Made by a program: the position numbers and the translations under genes | Shown: positions 18,377 to 28,329 of the stretch, piece by piece | How the letters are laid out: each line of letters starts with the position of its first letter | Numbering within the stretch: the stretch's first letter is position 1 | Notes under the pieces: generated by a model | Database searches by the model: none | What the model was told of the DNA's origin: nothing | What the model saw: only the letters and a program-made list of their open reading frames with translations | NCBI RefSeq assembly: GCF_012271785.1 | Contig: NZ_JAAWVT010000008.1 | Coordinates: 62,001 to 126,000, forward strand | Reading direction: 5' to 3' | DNA from: Paeniglutamicibacter terrestris | GTDB lineage: Bacteria; Actinomycetota; Actinomycetes; Actinomycetales; Micrococcaceae | DNA length: 64,000 nt

Positions 18377-19600
18377 CTATCGGTTCAGGCGCGACTTCAA
18401 GCGAGTCTCAAGTTCTGCGAGGAACTGCTCCGTCGTCAACCATTCCTGGTCAGTGCCCACCAACAGCGCCAAGTCCTTGGTCATGAATCCGGCTTCGACG
18501 CACTTGATGACGGTGTCTTCGAGGTCCACAGCAAAACCGACCACGGCCGGAGTGCTGTCCAGTGTTCCGCGGTGGATCAGGCCGCGGGTCCACGCAAAAA
18601 TGGAGGCGATGGGGTTGGTGGAGGTGGGTTTGCCTTGCTGGTGCTGACGATAGTGCCGAGTCACGGTCCCATGCGCGGCCTCGGCCTCAACGGTTTTTCC
18701 GTCCGGGGTCAGCAGGACGGAGGTCATCAGGCCGAGCGATCCGTAGCCCTGGGCGACGGTGTCGGATTGGACATCCCCATCGTAGTTCTTGCAGGCCCAG
18801 ACGTAGCCGCCTTCCCATTTCATGGCCGATGCGACCATGTCATCGATGAGCCGGTGCTCGTAGGTCAGCCCGTCTTGATCGAATAGTTCCTTGAATTCGG
18901 TCTCAAACACTTCTTGGAACAAGTCCTTGAACTGTCCGTCGTAGGCCTTGAGGATGGTGTTCTTGGTGGACAGGTAGACCGGGTAGCGCCGCTTGAGTCC
19001 ATAGGCGAAGGATGCACGGGCGAAGTCGCGGATGGAGTCGTTGAAGTTGTACATCCCCATGGCCACGCCGCCGCCTTCGGGGTAGGTGATAACGCTTTGG
19101 TGGATTTCTTCACCTCCGTCGGATGGGGTGAACGTCATGGTGAGGGTGCCTGGTCCCGGGACCTTAAAGTTGGTTGCCTTATATTGGTCACCAAAGGCAT
19201 GGCGGCCGATGATGATGGGTTTGTTCCACCCGGGAACGAGGCGCGGAATCGTTGAGATGATGATCGGTTCGCGGAAGACCACTCCGCCAAGAATATTTCG
19301 GATGGTTCCGTTAGGGGACGGCCACATTCGTTTCAGGCCGAATTCCTTCACGCGGGCCTCATCCGGAGTGATGGTTGCGCACTTGATCCCGACGTGGTGC
19401 TTCTTGATAGCGTGTGCAGCATCCACCGTGACGCGGTCGTCCGTGGCGTCGCGGTTCTGAATGGACAGGTCGTAGTACGCCAAATCCATGTCCAGGTAGG
19501 GAAGGATCAGCTTGTCCTTGATGGCTTTCCAGATGATGCGCGTCATCTCGTCCCCGTCGAGTTCGACGACGGTTCCGATGACTGTGATTTTTGGAATCAT
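18377..19600 (-). CDS. icd: NADP-dependent isocitrate dehydrogenase, 45-kDa dimeric type
   Basis: Oxidatively decarboxylates isocitrate to 2-oxoglutarate with NADPH in the TCA cycle. The 407-residue protein begins [20 protein letters not shown], the hallmark of the eukaryote-like type II enzyme. It continues with [26 protein letters not shown] (substrate Ser and Asn), [29 protein letters not shown] (metal Asp) and the coenzyme block [11 protein letters not shown]. The start at 19600 is chosen over an in-frame Met 16 codons upstream because TCAGGAAAAAC lies just before it and because the family begins here. It follows pckG by 69 bases on the same strand, so the two may be co-transcribed. Confidence 0.96.
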   Translation of the reverse strand: MIPKITVIGTVVELDGDEMTRIIWKAIKDKLILPYLDMDLAYYDLSIQNRDATDDRVTVDAAHAIKKHHVGIKCATITPDEARVKEFGLKRMWPSPNGTIRNILGGVVFREPIIISTIPRLVPGWNKPIIIGRHAFGDQYKATNFKVPGPGTLTMTFTPSDGGEEIHQSVITYPEGGGVAMGMYNFNDSIRDFARASFAYGLKRRYPVYLSTKNTILKAYDGQFKDLFQEVFETEFKELFDQDGLTYEHRLIDDMVASAMKWEGGYVWACKNYDGDVQSDTVAQGYGSLGLMTSVLLTPDGKTVEAEAAHGTVTRHYRQHQQGKPTSTNPIASIFAWTRGLIHRGTLDSTPAVVGFAVDLEDTVIKCVEAGFMTKDLALLVGTDQEWLTTEQFLAELETRLKSRLNR

Positions 19601-19669
19601 GTTTTTCCTGAGTTTCTGGTTCCCCTGGGGAAGTAGCCGCAGGGGCACCGGTTTTCGCGCGAATGCGGC

Positions 19670-21514
19670 CTACAAGTTGGACGAGGAGCGCGTGAAGCGC
19701 TCGGTGAGCCCGTCCAGTTGGGCAGATAATGGTGTTGGCAGGGAATCCCCGAAGCGGGCGTACCACTGCTTGATGCTCTCGATTTCCTGATCCCATTCGT
19801 CGGGGTCAACGTCCATCGCGGTGCCCAGGTCTTCATTGCTGACACTCAGTGCGGTGGTATCGAGGGCCCCGGGAGCCGGGACGTAGCCGATCGGTGTTTC
19901 GACGCCGGCAGCGGTGCCTTCGATCCGCTCGATAGCCCATTTGAGGACGCGGGAGTTTTCCCCGAAACCGGGCCAGAGGAACTTCCCCGCGGCGTCTCGG
20001 CGGAACCAGTTGACCAGGAAAATCTGCGGCAGCTTTGAGGCAGTCGTCGATGTGCCAACGTCAAGCCAGTGCTGGAGGTAATCACCGGCGTCGTAGCCGA
20101 TGAACGGCAACATCGCCATCGGGTCGCGGCGGACGACGCCGACCTTGCCTGCTGCAGCCGCGGTCGTTTCGGAGGACAGCGTCGAGCCCATGAAGACCCC
20201 ACTGGTCCAGTCGCGTGACTGAGTGACCAAGGGGATCGTTGTTTTACGTCGGCCACCGAAGAAGATCGCGGAGAGGGGAACTCCCTCGGGGTCCTCATAT
20301 TCAGCTGCCAGGATCTCCACCTGGCTGATGGGTGTGCAGAACCGCGAATTGGGGTGGGCGGCAGGCTTGCCGCTGGCCGGGGTCCAGTCTTTGCCGGTCC
20401 AGTCCCTCAGGTGTTCCGGCGTTTCTTCGGTCATGCCTTCCCACCAGACACCCCCATCGTCGGTGAGCGCAACGTTGGTGAAGATGGTGTTTCCCTTGGT
20501 GATGGCATCCATGGCGTTGGGGTTGGTACGCCAACCCGTTCCCGGCGCGACACCAAAAAGGCCCGCTTCGGGGTTGGTGGCCCGTAGCCTGCCGTCTTTT
20601 CCCACACGAATCCAGGCGATGTCATCGCCCAGGGTCTCAACCCGCCAGCCTTTGACGGTGGGGTTTAGCAGGGCCAGGTTGGTTTTGCCGCACGCGGACG
20701 GGAAGGCTGCGCTAATAAAATGCGACTGCCCTTCGGGGTTGGTGAGCTTAAGAATGAGCATGTGTTCGGCCAGCCAGCCCTCCTGTCGAGCCATCGCCGA
20801 GGCGATGCGCAGCGAGTAACACTTCTTGCCCAGAAGGGCATTGCCGCCGTACCCGGAACCGTAGGACCAGATCGATTTCTCTTCCGGAAAGTGGACTATC
20901 CATTTTTCGCGATTGCACGGCCAGCTCACATCTTGCTGCCCCGGCTCCAGCGGTGCGCCAACGGAATGAAGGGCGGGAACAAAGTCTGCGTTCAACTGAT
21001 TCATCTTGGCCAATACGTCGGCCCCGGAACGCGTCATGATGTGCATCGACGCCACGACATAAGCGCTATCGGTGATCTCCACGCCGAACTTCGGATCTTG
21101 TGACTCCAAGTGCCCCATGACGAACGGGATGACATACATGGTCCTCCCGCGCATGGAACCGGTGAACAGCTTGCGCAGCTGCTCCTTCATGATGGCCGGG
21201 TCCATCCAGTTATTCGTGAACCCGGCATCTCGCTCCTTCTCAGAACAGATGAACGTCTGTTCCTCCACCCGGGCAACGTCGTCCGGGTCGGAAAACGCGG
21301 CAAAGGAATGGGGGAACTTTTCTTCCGCAAGCCGTACCAAGGTACCGGCACCGACTAGCTCATCGGTGAGCTCCCGGTACTCGGCTGCTGAACCATCAAC
21401 CCAATGAATCTTCTCCGGGGTGGTCATGGCGGCAACCTGATCAACCCATTGCAGCAGGCTGGCGGGGGCATGGGGTGTGAAACCTCGGACTGCGGGTTCT
21501 GTGAAGCTGTTCAT
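19670..21514 (-). CDS. pckG: Phosphoenolpyruvate carboxykinase (GTP)
   Basis: Converts oxaloacetate to PEP with GTP, the entry to gluconeogenesis. The 614 residues include the kinase P-loop signature [16 protein letters not shown], the metal/GTP-binding [14 protein letters not shown], the N-terminal RxxP-type region [14 protein letters not shown] and the C-terminal GTP-pocket region [20 protein letters not shown]. The frame is open for a further ~105 codons upstream, but the family N-terminus starts at [12 protein letters not shown], with purine-rich AGAAAGAAGA before it. Gene order pckG-icd puts two TCA-node enzymes together. Confidence 0.97.
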   Translation of the reverse strand: MNSFTEPAVRGFTPHAPASLLQWVDQVAAMTTPEKIHWVDGSAAEYRELTDELVGAGTLVRLAEEKFPHSFAAFSDPDDVARVEEQTFICSEKERDAGFTNNWMDPAIMKEQLRKLFTGSMRGRTMYVIPFVMGHLESQDPKFGVEITDSAYVVASMHIMTRSGADVLAKMNQLNADFVPALHSVGAPLEPGQQDVSWPCNREKWIVHFPEEKSIWSYGSGYGGNALLGKKCYSLRIASAMARQEGWLAEHMLILKLTNPEGQSHFISAAFPSACGKTNLALLNPTVKGWRVETLGDDIAWIRVGKDGRLRATNPEAGLFGVAPGTGWRTNPNAMDAITKGNTIFTNVALTDDGGVWWEGMTEETPEHLRDWTGKDWTPASGKPAAHPNSRFCTPISQVEILAAEYEDPEGVPLSAIFFGGRRKTTIPLVTQSRDWTSGVFMGSTLSSETTAAAAGKVGVVRRDPMAMLPFIGYDAGDYLQHWLDVGTSTTASKLPQIFLVNWFRRDAAGKFLWPGFGENSRVLKWAIERIEGTAAGVETPIGYVPAPGALDTTALSVSNEDLGTAMDVDPDEWDQEIESIKQWYARFGDSLPTPLSAQLDGLTERFTRSSSNL

Positions 21515-21732
21515 GAACGTCTTCTTTCTTTCTCGTTTCAGCGCCGGAGTCACTAAGGGTGCTCGGCGGCTGAGATATCGCAGGTGCGGCGGTGCGCCAA
21601 GGTGCCGTCGTTTCCAGTCTTTTGGACTCAAAATTTCGTCATGTTGCTTATTGGCCTGTCGAGTTCGGTGGCTAACTTGCCGGCTGGGGGCTTGGCCGCC
21701 GTGCTTTGAGCCGTGGTTTGGTGATGCATTCT

Positions 21733-21915
21733 CTAGGGATCGAGTCGGGGAGCAATCACAAACGGGACCATAAATGCCGCAGTCACCCCGAGGATTCCGC
21801 CAAGGAATCCGAGCCCTTGCCATTGCCATTGTTCAAGCGCCCACGCTTCTCCGATCAGGTAGATCCCCCCGACAAAAAGCGAAAACGAAATCAGAAAGAC
21901 GAGGACATTCTTCAT
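21733..21915 (-). CDS. Small two-helix membrane protein
   Basis: 60 residues. A first helix (about residues 4-24) and a second (about 34-54) are linked by a Trp-rich loop ([12 protein letters not shown]). I do not recognise the family. There is no ribosome site before the ATG. It lies upstream of pckG by 218 bases and is divergent from arsR. Amino-acid composition is typical of a real small membrane protein, but proof is lacking. Confidence 0.5.
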   Translation of the reverse strand: MKNVLVFLISFSLFVGGIYLIGEAWALEQWQWQGLGFLGGILGVTAAFMVPFVIAPRLDP

Positions 21916-21961
21916 GTGGTGCAGCCGATCAGTGGATGGGTGATTCCATCATGTTACAACA

Positions 21962-21991
21962 TCGTGATATGATAAAGTCATCAAATCACGA
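21962..21991. promoter_or_regulatory. Candidate ArsR operator overlapping the promoter
   Basis: A 12-bp inverted repeat with one mismatch (TCGTGATATGAT at 21962-21973, ATCAAATCACGA at 21980-21991) sits 12 bases before the arsR start. The left arm contains a -10-like TATGAT. This is the usual layout of an autorepressing ArsR operator. Confidence 0.6.
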
Positions 21992-22003
21992 GAGGAAGTA
22001 CCC

Positions 22004-22375
22004 ATGGATCAGTACTTTGACGCGCAGCGACCGCTGTACGAGGTGAAGGCGAACCTCTTTAAGGGCCTGTCACATCCGATACGCGTCAGCGTGTTGGAGG
22101 TACTGACCCGCAAGGCTGAGGTTTCGGTGACGGAGTTGCTCACGAGCACGGGACTGGAGTCCTCACACCTCTCCCAGCACCTATCTGTCCTGCGTCGGCA
22201 TAACCTTGTTGTCGCCGAACGCCGTGGCAGTCAGGTTTTCTACAGGCTGGCTTATCCGCAGGTGGCGGATCTGCTCCGGGTGGCCCGCTCGTTGTTGGTC
22301 GAAATCCTTCAAACCACACATGAGCAGCTCGCCACCAGTGCCGGCCTTCCGGAGCTTGTCCAGGATCCCAGCTAG
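22004..22375 (+). CDS. ArsR-family transcriptional regulator
   Basis: 123 residues with a winged helix: KANLFKGLSHPIRVSVLEVL, then VTELLTSTGLESSHLSQHLS as recognition helix and GSQVFYRLAYPQ as wing and dimer part. The Cys pair of metal-sensing ArsR proteins (ELCVCDL) is absent; no Cys is seen at all, so it probably senses something other than soft metals, like the SdpR/SoxR-type non-metal members. AGAGGAAG lies five bases before the ATG. Its stop overlaps the start of the SulP gene (TAGTG), so the two are translationally coupled and the regulator probably controls that transporter. Confidence 0.92.
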   Translation: MDQYFDAQRPLYEVKANLFKGLSHPIRVSVLEVLTRKAEVSVTELLTSTGLESSHLSQHLSVLRRHNLVVAERRGSQVFYRLAYPQVADLLRVARSLLVEILQTTHEQLATSAGLPELVQDPS

Positions 22376-24036
22376 TGACGCGCCTCCCGTCCGCCCTGCG
22401 ATCGGCTGCAACATTGCTGCCCAGCTGGCGCGATTACCGCCAGTTCCCCAAGACCTGGCGCCAGGACCTGTTGGCCGGCGTTACCGTGGGAATCGTTGCC
22501 CTGCCCTTGGCGCTGGCGTTTGGTGTCAGTTCTGGTGCCGGAGCCGAGAGCGGATTGATTACCGCAATCATCGCCGGCATCGTCGCGGCAGTCTTTGGCG
22601 GTTCCAACATCCAGGTCTCTGGTCCCACCGGGGCCATGGTGGTGGTCCTCGGCCCGGTCGTGGCAACCCAGGGCCTTGGCGTGTTGGCTGTGGTTTGTGT
22701 GATGGCGGGCCTCATCGTGGTGGCGGCAGGATTGCTGCGCCTTGGTCGAACCATCACCTACATACCGTGGCCGGTGATCGAGGGATTCACCCTGGGCATC
22801 GCCATGATCATTTTCCTCCAACAGGTCCCCTCGGCCTTTGGCGTACCCGCAGGACCTAGTAGCAATGCCTTCATGGCCGCCGTCGAAGCTCTCCAAACCG
22901 TGAGCGGGGCGGCCGTTTGGATTCCCTTGTTGGTTGTTGCCGTGGTTATTGCGGTCATGGTCGTGGCCCCGCGCATCCACAAGGCCATCCCCGGGTCGAT
23001 CATCGCAATCATCATCGTCACCGTGGGCGTCAATCTGGCCCAGCTACCCGTGGCGACCATTGGGGCATTGCCCGATTCGCTGCCGGCACCCCGGCTGCCT
23101 TCGGCGGACTGGGAAACCCTGACAGCACTGCTGGGGCCAGCCCTGACGATTGCAGCGCTGGCCGCCATCGAATCCCTGCTGTCGGCTCGCGTTGCGGCCT
23201 CAATTTCAGACACGGGACCCTATGACGCCGACCGTGAACTCGTGGGCCAAGGCCTCGCCTCCGTGGCCTCGGGCTTCTTCGGTGGCATGCCCGCGACCGG
23301 GGCCATCGCCCGAACAGCTGTGAACATCCGTGCCGGCGGTCGCACTCGCATGTCGGCAATCATCCATTCATTCGTGCTGATTATTGTCATCTATGCAGCA
23401 AGCGGTATGGTGGGGAGCATTCCCCTCGCAGCGCTGTCCGGCGTGTTGATGGTCACGGCGGCCAGGATGATCTCGATGGCGACCGTGAAAACAATTGTCG
23501 GGTCCACCAAGTCCGACGCCGTCGTCTTCATCGTCACGGCGCTCATCACCGTCAGCGTCGACCTGATCTACGCGGTGGGCATCGGCATTGCCGTTGCGGC
23601 TTTCTTCGCTCTACGGGCCTTGGCCAATTCCGCTGGTGTGTATCGGGAAGAACTTCCCGATCCGAAGGCCCCGGGGGACGAACATATTGCCGTTTTCCGT
23701 ATCGACGGTGCGCTGTTCTTCGGAGTAGCCGAACGGCTGCTGGCCCGTGTGGGAAAAATAGAGAACGTCGCCGTGGTGATCCTGCGCATGTCGCAGCTCC
23801 AGATCCTGGACGCCACCGGAGCACAGGTCATGACCGAACTCGTGCACGGACTGGAACGGCGCGGAATCACTGTGCTCATTAAGGGAATCCGCCCCCAGCA
23901 CCTGCGTCTAGCCACCAGAATCGGGGTGGTCTCATCTCTGCGGCACGAGAACCACCTCTTTGACACGCTTGAAGACGCCATTGAGCATGCGCGAAGCCAT
24001 ATCCGACGGGCCGAACACGGACTGAATCCGGCCTGA
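22375..24036 (+). CDS. SulP-family anion transporter with STAS domain
   Basis: 553 residues: about 10-14 TM helices followed by a cytoplasmic STAS domain (from about residue 430; DGALFFGVAERL, LRMSQLQILDATGAQVM). SLC26/SulP proteins move sulfate, bicarbonate or other anions. Family landmarks are present: QDLLAGVTVGIVALPLALAF in the first helix and VSGPTGAMVVVL in helix 3. The STAS loop keeps an Asp followed by Ala-Thr where a phosphorylatable Ser/Thr may sit. GTG start overlapping the arsR stop by one base. No carbonic anhydrase or sulfur genes are adjacent, so the anion is unknown. Confidence 0.92.
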   Translation: MTRLPSALRSAATLLPSWRDYRQFPKTWRQDLLAGVTVGIVALPLALAFGVSSGAGAESGLITAIIAGIVAAVFGGSNIQVSGPTGAMVVVLGPVVATQGLGVLAVVCVMAGLIVVAAGLLRLGRTITYIPWPVIEGFTLGIAMIIFLQQVPSAFGVPAGPSSNAFMAAVEALQTVSGAAVWIPLLVVAVVIAVMVVAPRIHKAIPGSIIAIIIVTVGVNLAQLPVATIGALPDSLPAPRLPSADWETLTALLGPALTIAALAAIESLLSARVAASISDTGPYDADRELVGQGLASVASGFFGGMPATGAIARTAVNIRAGGRTRMSAIIHSFVLIIVIYAASGMVGSIPLAALSGVLMVTAARMISMATVKTIVGSTKSDAVVFIVTALITVSVDLIYAVGIGIAVAAFFALRALANSAGVYREELPDPKAPGDEHIAVFRIDGALFFGVAERLLARVGKIENVAVVILRMSQLQILDATGAQVMTELVHGLERRGITVLIKGIRPQHLRLATRIGVVSSLRHENHLFDTLEDAIEHARSHIRRAEHGLNPA

Positions 24037-24204
24037 GTCAAGGAAAACTCTCGAGGAATCACTGGTTGATTGTTACAGGTCCTCACAGGTTGGGAAATAA
24101 ACCCTTAGGCTCAATAAGAGATCAGGGCGATGCATTCGGTGCCCGTCAAAAATTCCGCATGATCCCCCGCGTTGCAGTTGGCGCAAGGAAACGATGGAGT
24201 CACT

Positions 24205-25188
24205 ATGCAGTTACCGAAGGGCCCTATTGGTTCCCAAGTCATCGGGCTAGGCCATTACCAGCCAGCGAACTCGATGACCAACCGTGATCTTGCCAAGATG
24301 GTGGACACGAGCGATGACTGGACGCAGTCCCGGACCGGTATCGTCACCCGGCACATTTCCGAGCAAACAGAAACCGTCGCGGACATGGCTGTAGCCGCCG
24401 GTCGGCACGCCCTCAACGACGCAAACGTCGATATCGAGCTTGTCGACTTGATCATTGTTGCCACCACTACGGCCACCGAGCGCACGCCGAATACCGCCGG
24501 ACGCGTCGCCCACGCCCTGAGCGCCCTTTCACCGGCAATCATTGACATCAACACGGCCTGCTCGGGATTCTGTCATGCCCTTGGCCTCGCGGACAGTGCC
24601 ATCCGGACCGGTACCGCCACTGTCGCACTTGTCATTGCCGCCGAGCAGCTTTCCGCGCTAACCGATTGGACGGATCGCGGCACCTGCACCCTGACCGCTG
24701 ACGGTTCCGGGGCCATGATCGTCGCGGCCAGCGATTCTCCACGCATCAGTGCCGTCAATTGGGGTTCCGATCACCGCATGAGCAATACGACTGGACTCCA
24801 AGCACCCATGAATCGGTTCGACCAGGACGACCAAAACGGGCTCCGGTGGACAATCACTGACGCCGCCAAACACGCCAGCAAAGTCATCGAACAAGCCGGC
24901 TACTCCATCGATGACATCGACGTCCTCGCGGCTCAGCAAGCCAATCTACGCACCATCGAGCCTCTGGCTAAGCACCTGGGACTTGATCACAAGATCGTCC
25001 TGACCGACGCCTCGGAATCAGGTAACACCTCCGCAGCCAGCATCCCCCTAGGACTCTCCAAATGGTGGCATAACGGCAAAGTACCCGCCGACGCGCTCAC
25101 CCTGCTCTTAGGTTTCGGTAGTGGCTTCGCCTACGCCGGCCAACTCATCCGCACCCCAGCCAGGGATCCGCTCCGTTCCCAGCCCTAG
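24205..25188 (+). CDS. FabH-like 3-oxoacyl-ACP synthase III family protein with His-to-Gln change
   Basis: 327 residues with the thiolase fold of KAS III. The nucleophile Cys119 lies in NTACSGFCHALG and Asn274 in SGNTSAAS. The third catalytic residue, His in the family motif HQAN, is Gln here (AQQANLR, Gln244). The His/Asn pair normally drives malonyl-ACP decarboxylation, so this protein may use a preformed acyl donor, act as an acyltransferase or thioesterase-like enzyme, or be inactive. The ATG at 24205 with GGAG before it fits the family start. No fab genes are adjacent; it stands alone after SulP. Primary fatty-acid initiation is therefore unlikely to be its job. Confidence 0.88.
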   Translation: MQLPKGPIGSQVIGLGHYQPANSMTNRDLAKMVDTSDDWTQSRTGIVTRHISEQTETVADMAVAAGRHALNDANVDIELVDLIIVATTTATERTPNTAGRVAHALSALSPAIIDINTACSGFCHALGLADSAIRTGTATVALVIAAEQLSALTDWTDRGTCTLTADGSGAMIVAASDSPRISAVNWGSDHRMSNTTGLQAPMNRFDQDDQNGLRWTITDAAKHASKVIEQAGYSIDDIDVLAAQQANLRTIEPLAKHLGLDHKIVLTDASESGNTSAASIPLGLSKWWHNGKVPADALTLLLGFGSGFAYAGQLIRTPARDPLRSQP

Positions 25189-25787
25189 GACGAAGACGGC
25201 TGAGCACCGACGCGTCCAATCCTTCGTCGCGACATACGCGTCGAAGAACTCCACAAATCCGAGGACCTTGAGTCAGTAGCTCCCCGCCACCACTAGTTCC
25301 TCGTCATCGACGTCGCCAGGGCGAATGCTGCAACGCGGCCTATAGTTACCAATTTCTTAACGGCACGCTTCTTATGGGCCGATCACTGAAGAACATCAAA
25401 TCATCGGCCGCCCGGAACGAGCTCCGTCAGGTCACCGCTACTCCGAATTGATTTGCAGTGGAACACACCGAGCGGAGCCTGTCTGAAGTCTTGAACACCC
25501 TAGGTGTCCGCCCCGATTTCGGTCGTCTTGGCCCACCATATTCGCTCAAGACTCCATCGGACTGGCGATTCCGGCCAATGTCCAGGTTTCCATGAAGGTC
25601 ACTCTGTCTATGGCTTATGTCCGTCTTAGCACGTAGGTTCGGAGCCATCGCCTAGGGCTATTTCCCACCTAATCGGAACGAGTGTTCTGGCACTAAGCGT
25701 CACAACCTCAGGACCCCGTGGCGCACGGTAGATACAGCGGTTCGGTCAATCATCATCACGACGAAGCGAAAGGGACCCATCTCCTCC
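25189..25787. other. Non-coding stretch
   Basis: About 600 bases without a supportable gene. Frames on both strands are short and without ribosome sites. The end holds the upstream region of the phosphoketolase gene. Confidence 0.4.
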
Positions 25788-28208
25788 ATGAATCACCGCC
25801 CAGAGTTTTCCGAAACAGATGACGTCTTATCCCCCCAAGAACTGCAGCGCATCCACGCGTGGTGGCGCGCGGCAAACTATCTGTCCGTGGGGCAGATCTA
25901 TCTCATGGACAACCCGCTGCTGCGCGAACCGCTGCTGCCTGAGCATGTCAAGCCGCGACTGCTCGGTCACTGGGGCACCACCCCTGGACTGAACTTTATT
26001 TACGCACACTTAAACCGGGCGATTATGAAACGCGATCTGGAGATGATGTACGTCATGGGTCCGGGACACGGCGGGCCCGGACCGGTCGCGGCAGGATGGT
26101 TGGAAGGCACCTACAGCGAGACCTACCCCAATATTTCCCAGGATCTAGAGGGCATGAAGCGGTTGTTCAAGCAGTTTTCCTTCCCCGGAGGCATACCGAG
26201 CCATGTTGCCCCGGAAACCCCCGGATCTATCCACGAAGGCGGGGAGCTGGGGTATTCGCTCTCTCATGCCTACGGGGCGGCCTTTGATAATCCTGAGCTG
26301 ATTGTTGCTGCTGTGGTGGGAGACGGGGAGGCAGAGACCGGGCCACTGGCGGCCAGCTGGCACTCCAATAAATTCATGAACCCCGCCCGTGACGGAGCAG
26401 TGCTGCCGATCCTGCACCTGAACGGCTACAAGATCGCCAACCCCACCATCTTGGCCAGGATGGACCGGGACGAACTCGACGCGCTGCTGCGCGGCTACGG
26501 ACATATCCCCCACTATGTGGAGGGCAAAGACCCCGAACAAATGCACCAAGACTTCGCTCGAACTCTGGATGCCTGCCTCGATGAGATCAGGGAAATTATG
26601 CGCCGGGCCCGAGAGGACGGCCAGATCCAGCGGCCCCGCTGGCCGATGATAGTGCTCCGTTCCCCCAAAGGCTGGACCGGCCCCGCCGAAGTCGACGGGA
26701 AAAAGGTCGAGGGTTCCTGGCGATCGCATCAGGTACCATTTAGCGCCGCACGCGAAAACGAGAGTCACCGGCAGATCTTGGAAACCTGGCTGCGCAGCTA
26801 CCGCCCGGAGGAGCTCTTCGATGAATCAGGGGCTCCGGTTGAAGAAATCCGTAGCCTGCATCCCGCAGGACCGCGCCGGATGAGCGCCACCCCGCACGCC
26901 AATGGCGGGATTCTCCTGCGTGATCTGCGGATGCCCGATTTTCGTGACTACGCGGTTCAGGTGAATAAACCGGGCACCGGCGCGGTGGAAGCCACTCGAG
27001 TGCTCGGGCAGATGCTTCGGGACGTCATGGCGGCGAACATGGACAACTTCCGCGTCTTCTCCCCGGATGAAAACAACTCGAACCGACTCGCAGCCGTCCT
27101 CGAAGCCACCGACCGCACGTGGAACGCCCACACCGTGCCCGAGGATGACCACTTGGCTCCGGACGGGCGGGTGATGGAAATCCTGTCCGAACATACCTGC
27201 CAGGGCTGGCTTGAAGGCTACCTGCTGACCGGCCGCCACGGATTCTTCTCCTGCTATGAGGCGTTCATCCACGTCGTCGACTCGATGTTCAACCAACACG
27301 CCAAATGGCTGGACACCAGCAATTCGATTCCTTGGCGGCGGCCTGTCGCTTCCCTTAACTACCTGCTGACCTCCCACGTCTGGCGGCAGGACCACAACGG
27401 TTTCTCGCACCAGGACCCCGGCTTCATCGACCACGTGATCAATAAGAAGTCCGAGGTCATCCGGGTATACCTCCCCCCGGACGCGAACACTCTGTTATCT
27501 GTCGCCGACCATTGCCTGCGCAGCCGCCAGTACGTCAACGTGATCGTGGCCGGCAAGCAGCCGCAGATGCAGTTCCTGGACATGGCCGACGCGATCGTGC
27601 ACTGCACCAAGGGCATCGGCATCTGGGATTGGGCCAGCACGGACACCGATGCCGAACCCGATGTGGTGATGGGCGCTGCCGGGGATGTGCCGACCATGGA
27701 AACCCTTGCCGCCGTCGAGATCCTGCGCTCTCGGTTCCCGGATCTGTCGATCCGGGTGGTTAACGTCGTGGACCTACTGCGGCTCCAGGATGAGGCCAAT
27801 AACCCGCATGGTCTGGCAGATCGTGAGTTTGATGCGCTGTTCACCACGGACAAGCCCGTGATTTTCGCCTATCACGGTTACCCGTGGTTGATCCACCGGC
27901 TCACGTACCGGCGCAGCAACCACGGCAACTTTCACGTCCGCGGGTATAAGGAGGAGGGCACCACCACCACTCCGTTCGACATGTGCGTGCTCAACCAGAT
28001 CGACCGCTTCAACCTTGCCATCGATGTGATCGACCGGGTGCCGCGGCTCCAGGACATCTCGTCGCACGTGCGCGAGGAGCTCAAAAACAAGCTCATCGAG
28101 CACCGCCAGTACATCCGGACCCACGGTGAAGACATGCCGGAGATCAGAAACTGGCAATGGAGCGCCAATCCCGGTGCCGCCGACCAGCCCACGCCTCAGG
28201 CACCGTAG
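25788..28208 (+). CDS. xfp: Phosphoketolase (xylulose-5-P/fructose-6-P)
   Basis: TPP-dependent enzyme that splits xylulose 5-phosphate or fructose 6-phosphate with phosphate into acetyl phosphate and an aldose phosphate. The 806 residues match the family length. Diagnostic blocks are [41 protein letters not shown], the TPP motif [19 protein letters not shown] and the C-terminal [14 protein letters not shown]. Convergent with acetate kinase 121 bases away, whose product could turn the acetyl phosphate into acetate and ATP. AAAGGGA precedes the ATG at rather long spacing. Confidence 0.96.
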   Translation: MNHRPEFSETDDVLSPQELQRIHAWWRAANYLSVGQIYLMDNPLLREPLLPEHVKPRLLGHWGTTPGLNFIYAHLNRAIMKRDLEMMYVMGPGHGGPGPVAAGWLEGTYSETYPNISQDLEGMKRLFKQFSFPGGIPSHVAPETPGSIHEGGELGYSLSHAYGAAFDNPELIVAAVVGDGEAETGPLAASWHSNKFMNPARDGAVLPILHLNGYKIANPTILARMDRDELDALLRGYGHIPHYVEGKDPEQMHQDFARTLDACLDEIREIMRRAREDGQIQRPRWPMIVLRSPKGWTGPAEVDGKKVEGSWRSHQVPFSAARENESHRQILETWLRSYRPEELFDESGAPVEEIRSLHPAGPRRMSATPHANGGILLRDLRMPDFRDYAVQVNKPGTGAVEATRVLGQMLRDVMAANMDNFRVFSPDENNSNRLAAVLEATDRTWNAHTVPEDDHLAPDGRVMEILSEHTCQGWLEGYLLTGRHGFFSCYEAFIHVVDSMFNQHAKWLDTSNSIPWRRPVASLNYLLTSHVWRQDHNGFSHQDPGFIDHVINKKSEVIRVYLPPDANTLLSVADHCLRSRQYVNVIVAGKQPQMQFLDMADAIVHCTKGIGIWDWASTDTDAEPDVVMGAAGDVPTMETLAAVEILRSRFPDLSIRVVNVVDLLRLQDEANNPHGLADREFDALFTTDKPVIFAYHGYPWLIHRLTYRRSNHGNFHVRGYKEEGTTTTPFDMCVLNQIDRFNLAIDVIDRVPRLQDISSHVREELKNKLIEHRQYIRTHGEDMPEIRNWQWSANPGAADQPTPQAP

Positions 28209-28329
28209 GGGCGCGTCTTTCCTAGCCCGTCTCACTCTTCGTGGTGTGCGCCCTGAGTTCAGGCTGTCGCGGTGTCCTTGGCTACCGTGTTGTGAGACGG
28301 CGTTCGGTCCTGAGCGCTTGCGGGGAGCT

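Noticed and set aside
18376-18377. Non-stop linkage of icd to the downstream hairpin as a riboswitch-like element
   Set aside because: The stem at 18290-18330 is downstream of the gene and has the form of a simple terminator; nothing suggests a ligand-binding fold.
25189-25787. Insertion-sequence remnant
   Set aside because: No transposase-like motif (DDE, HHQG) or terminal inverted repeats could be found in any frame.
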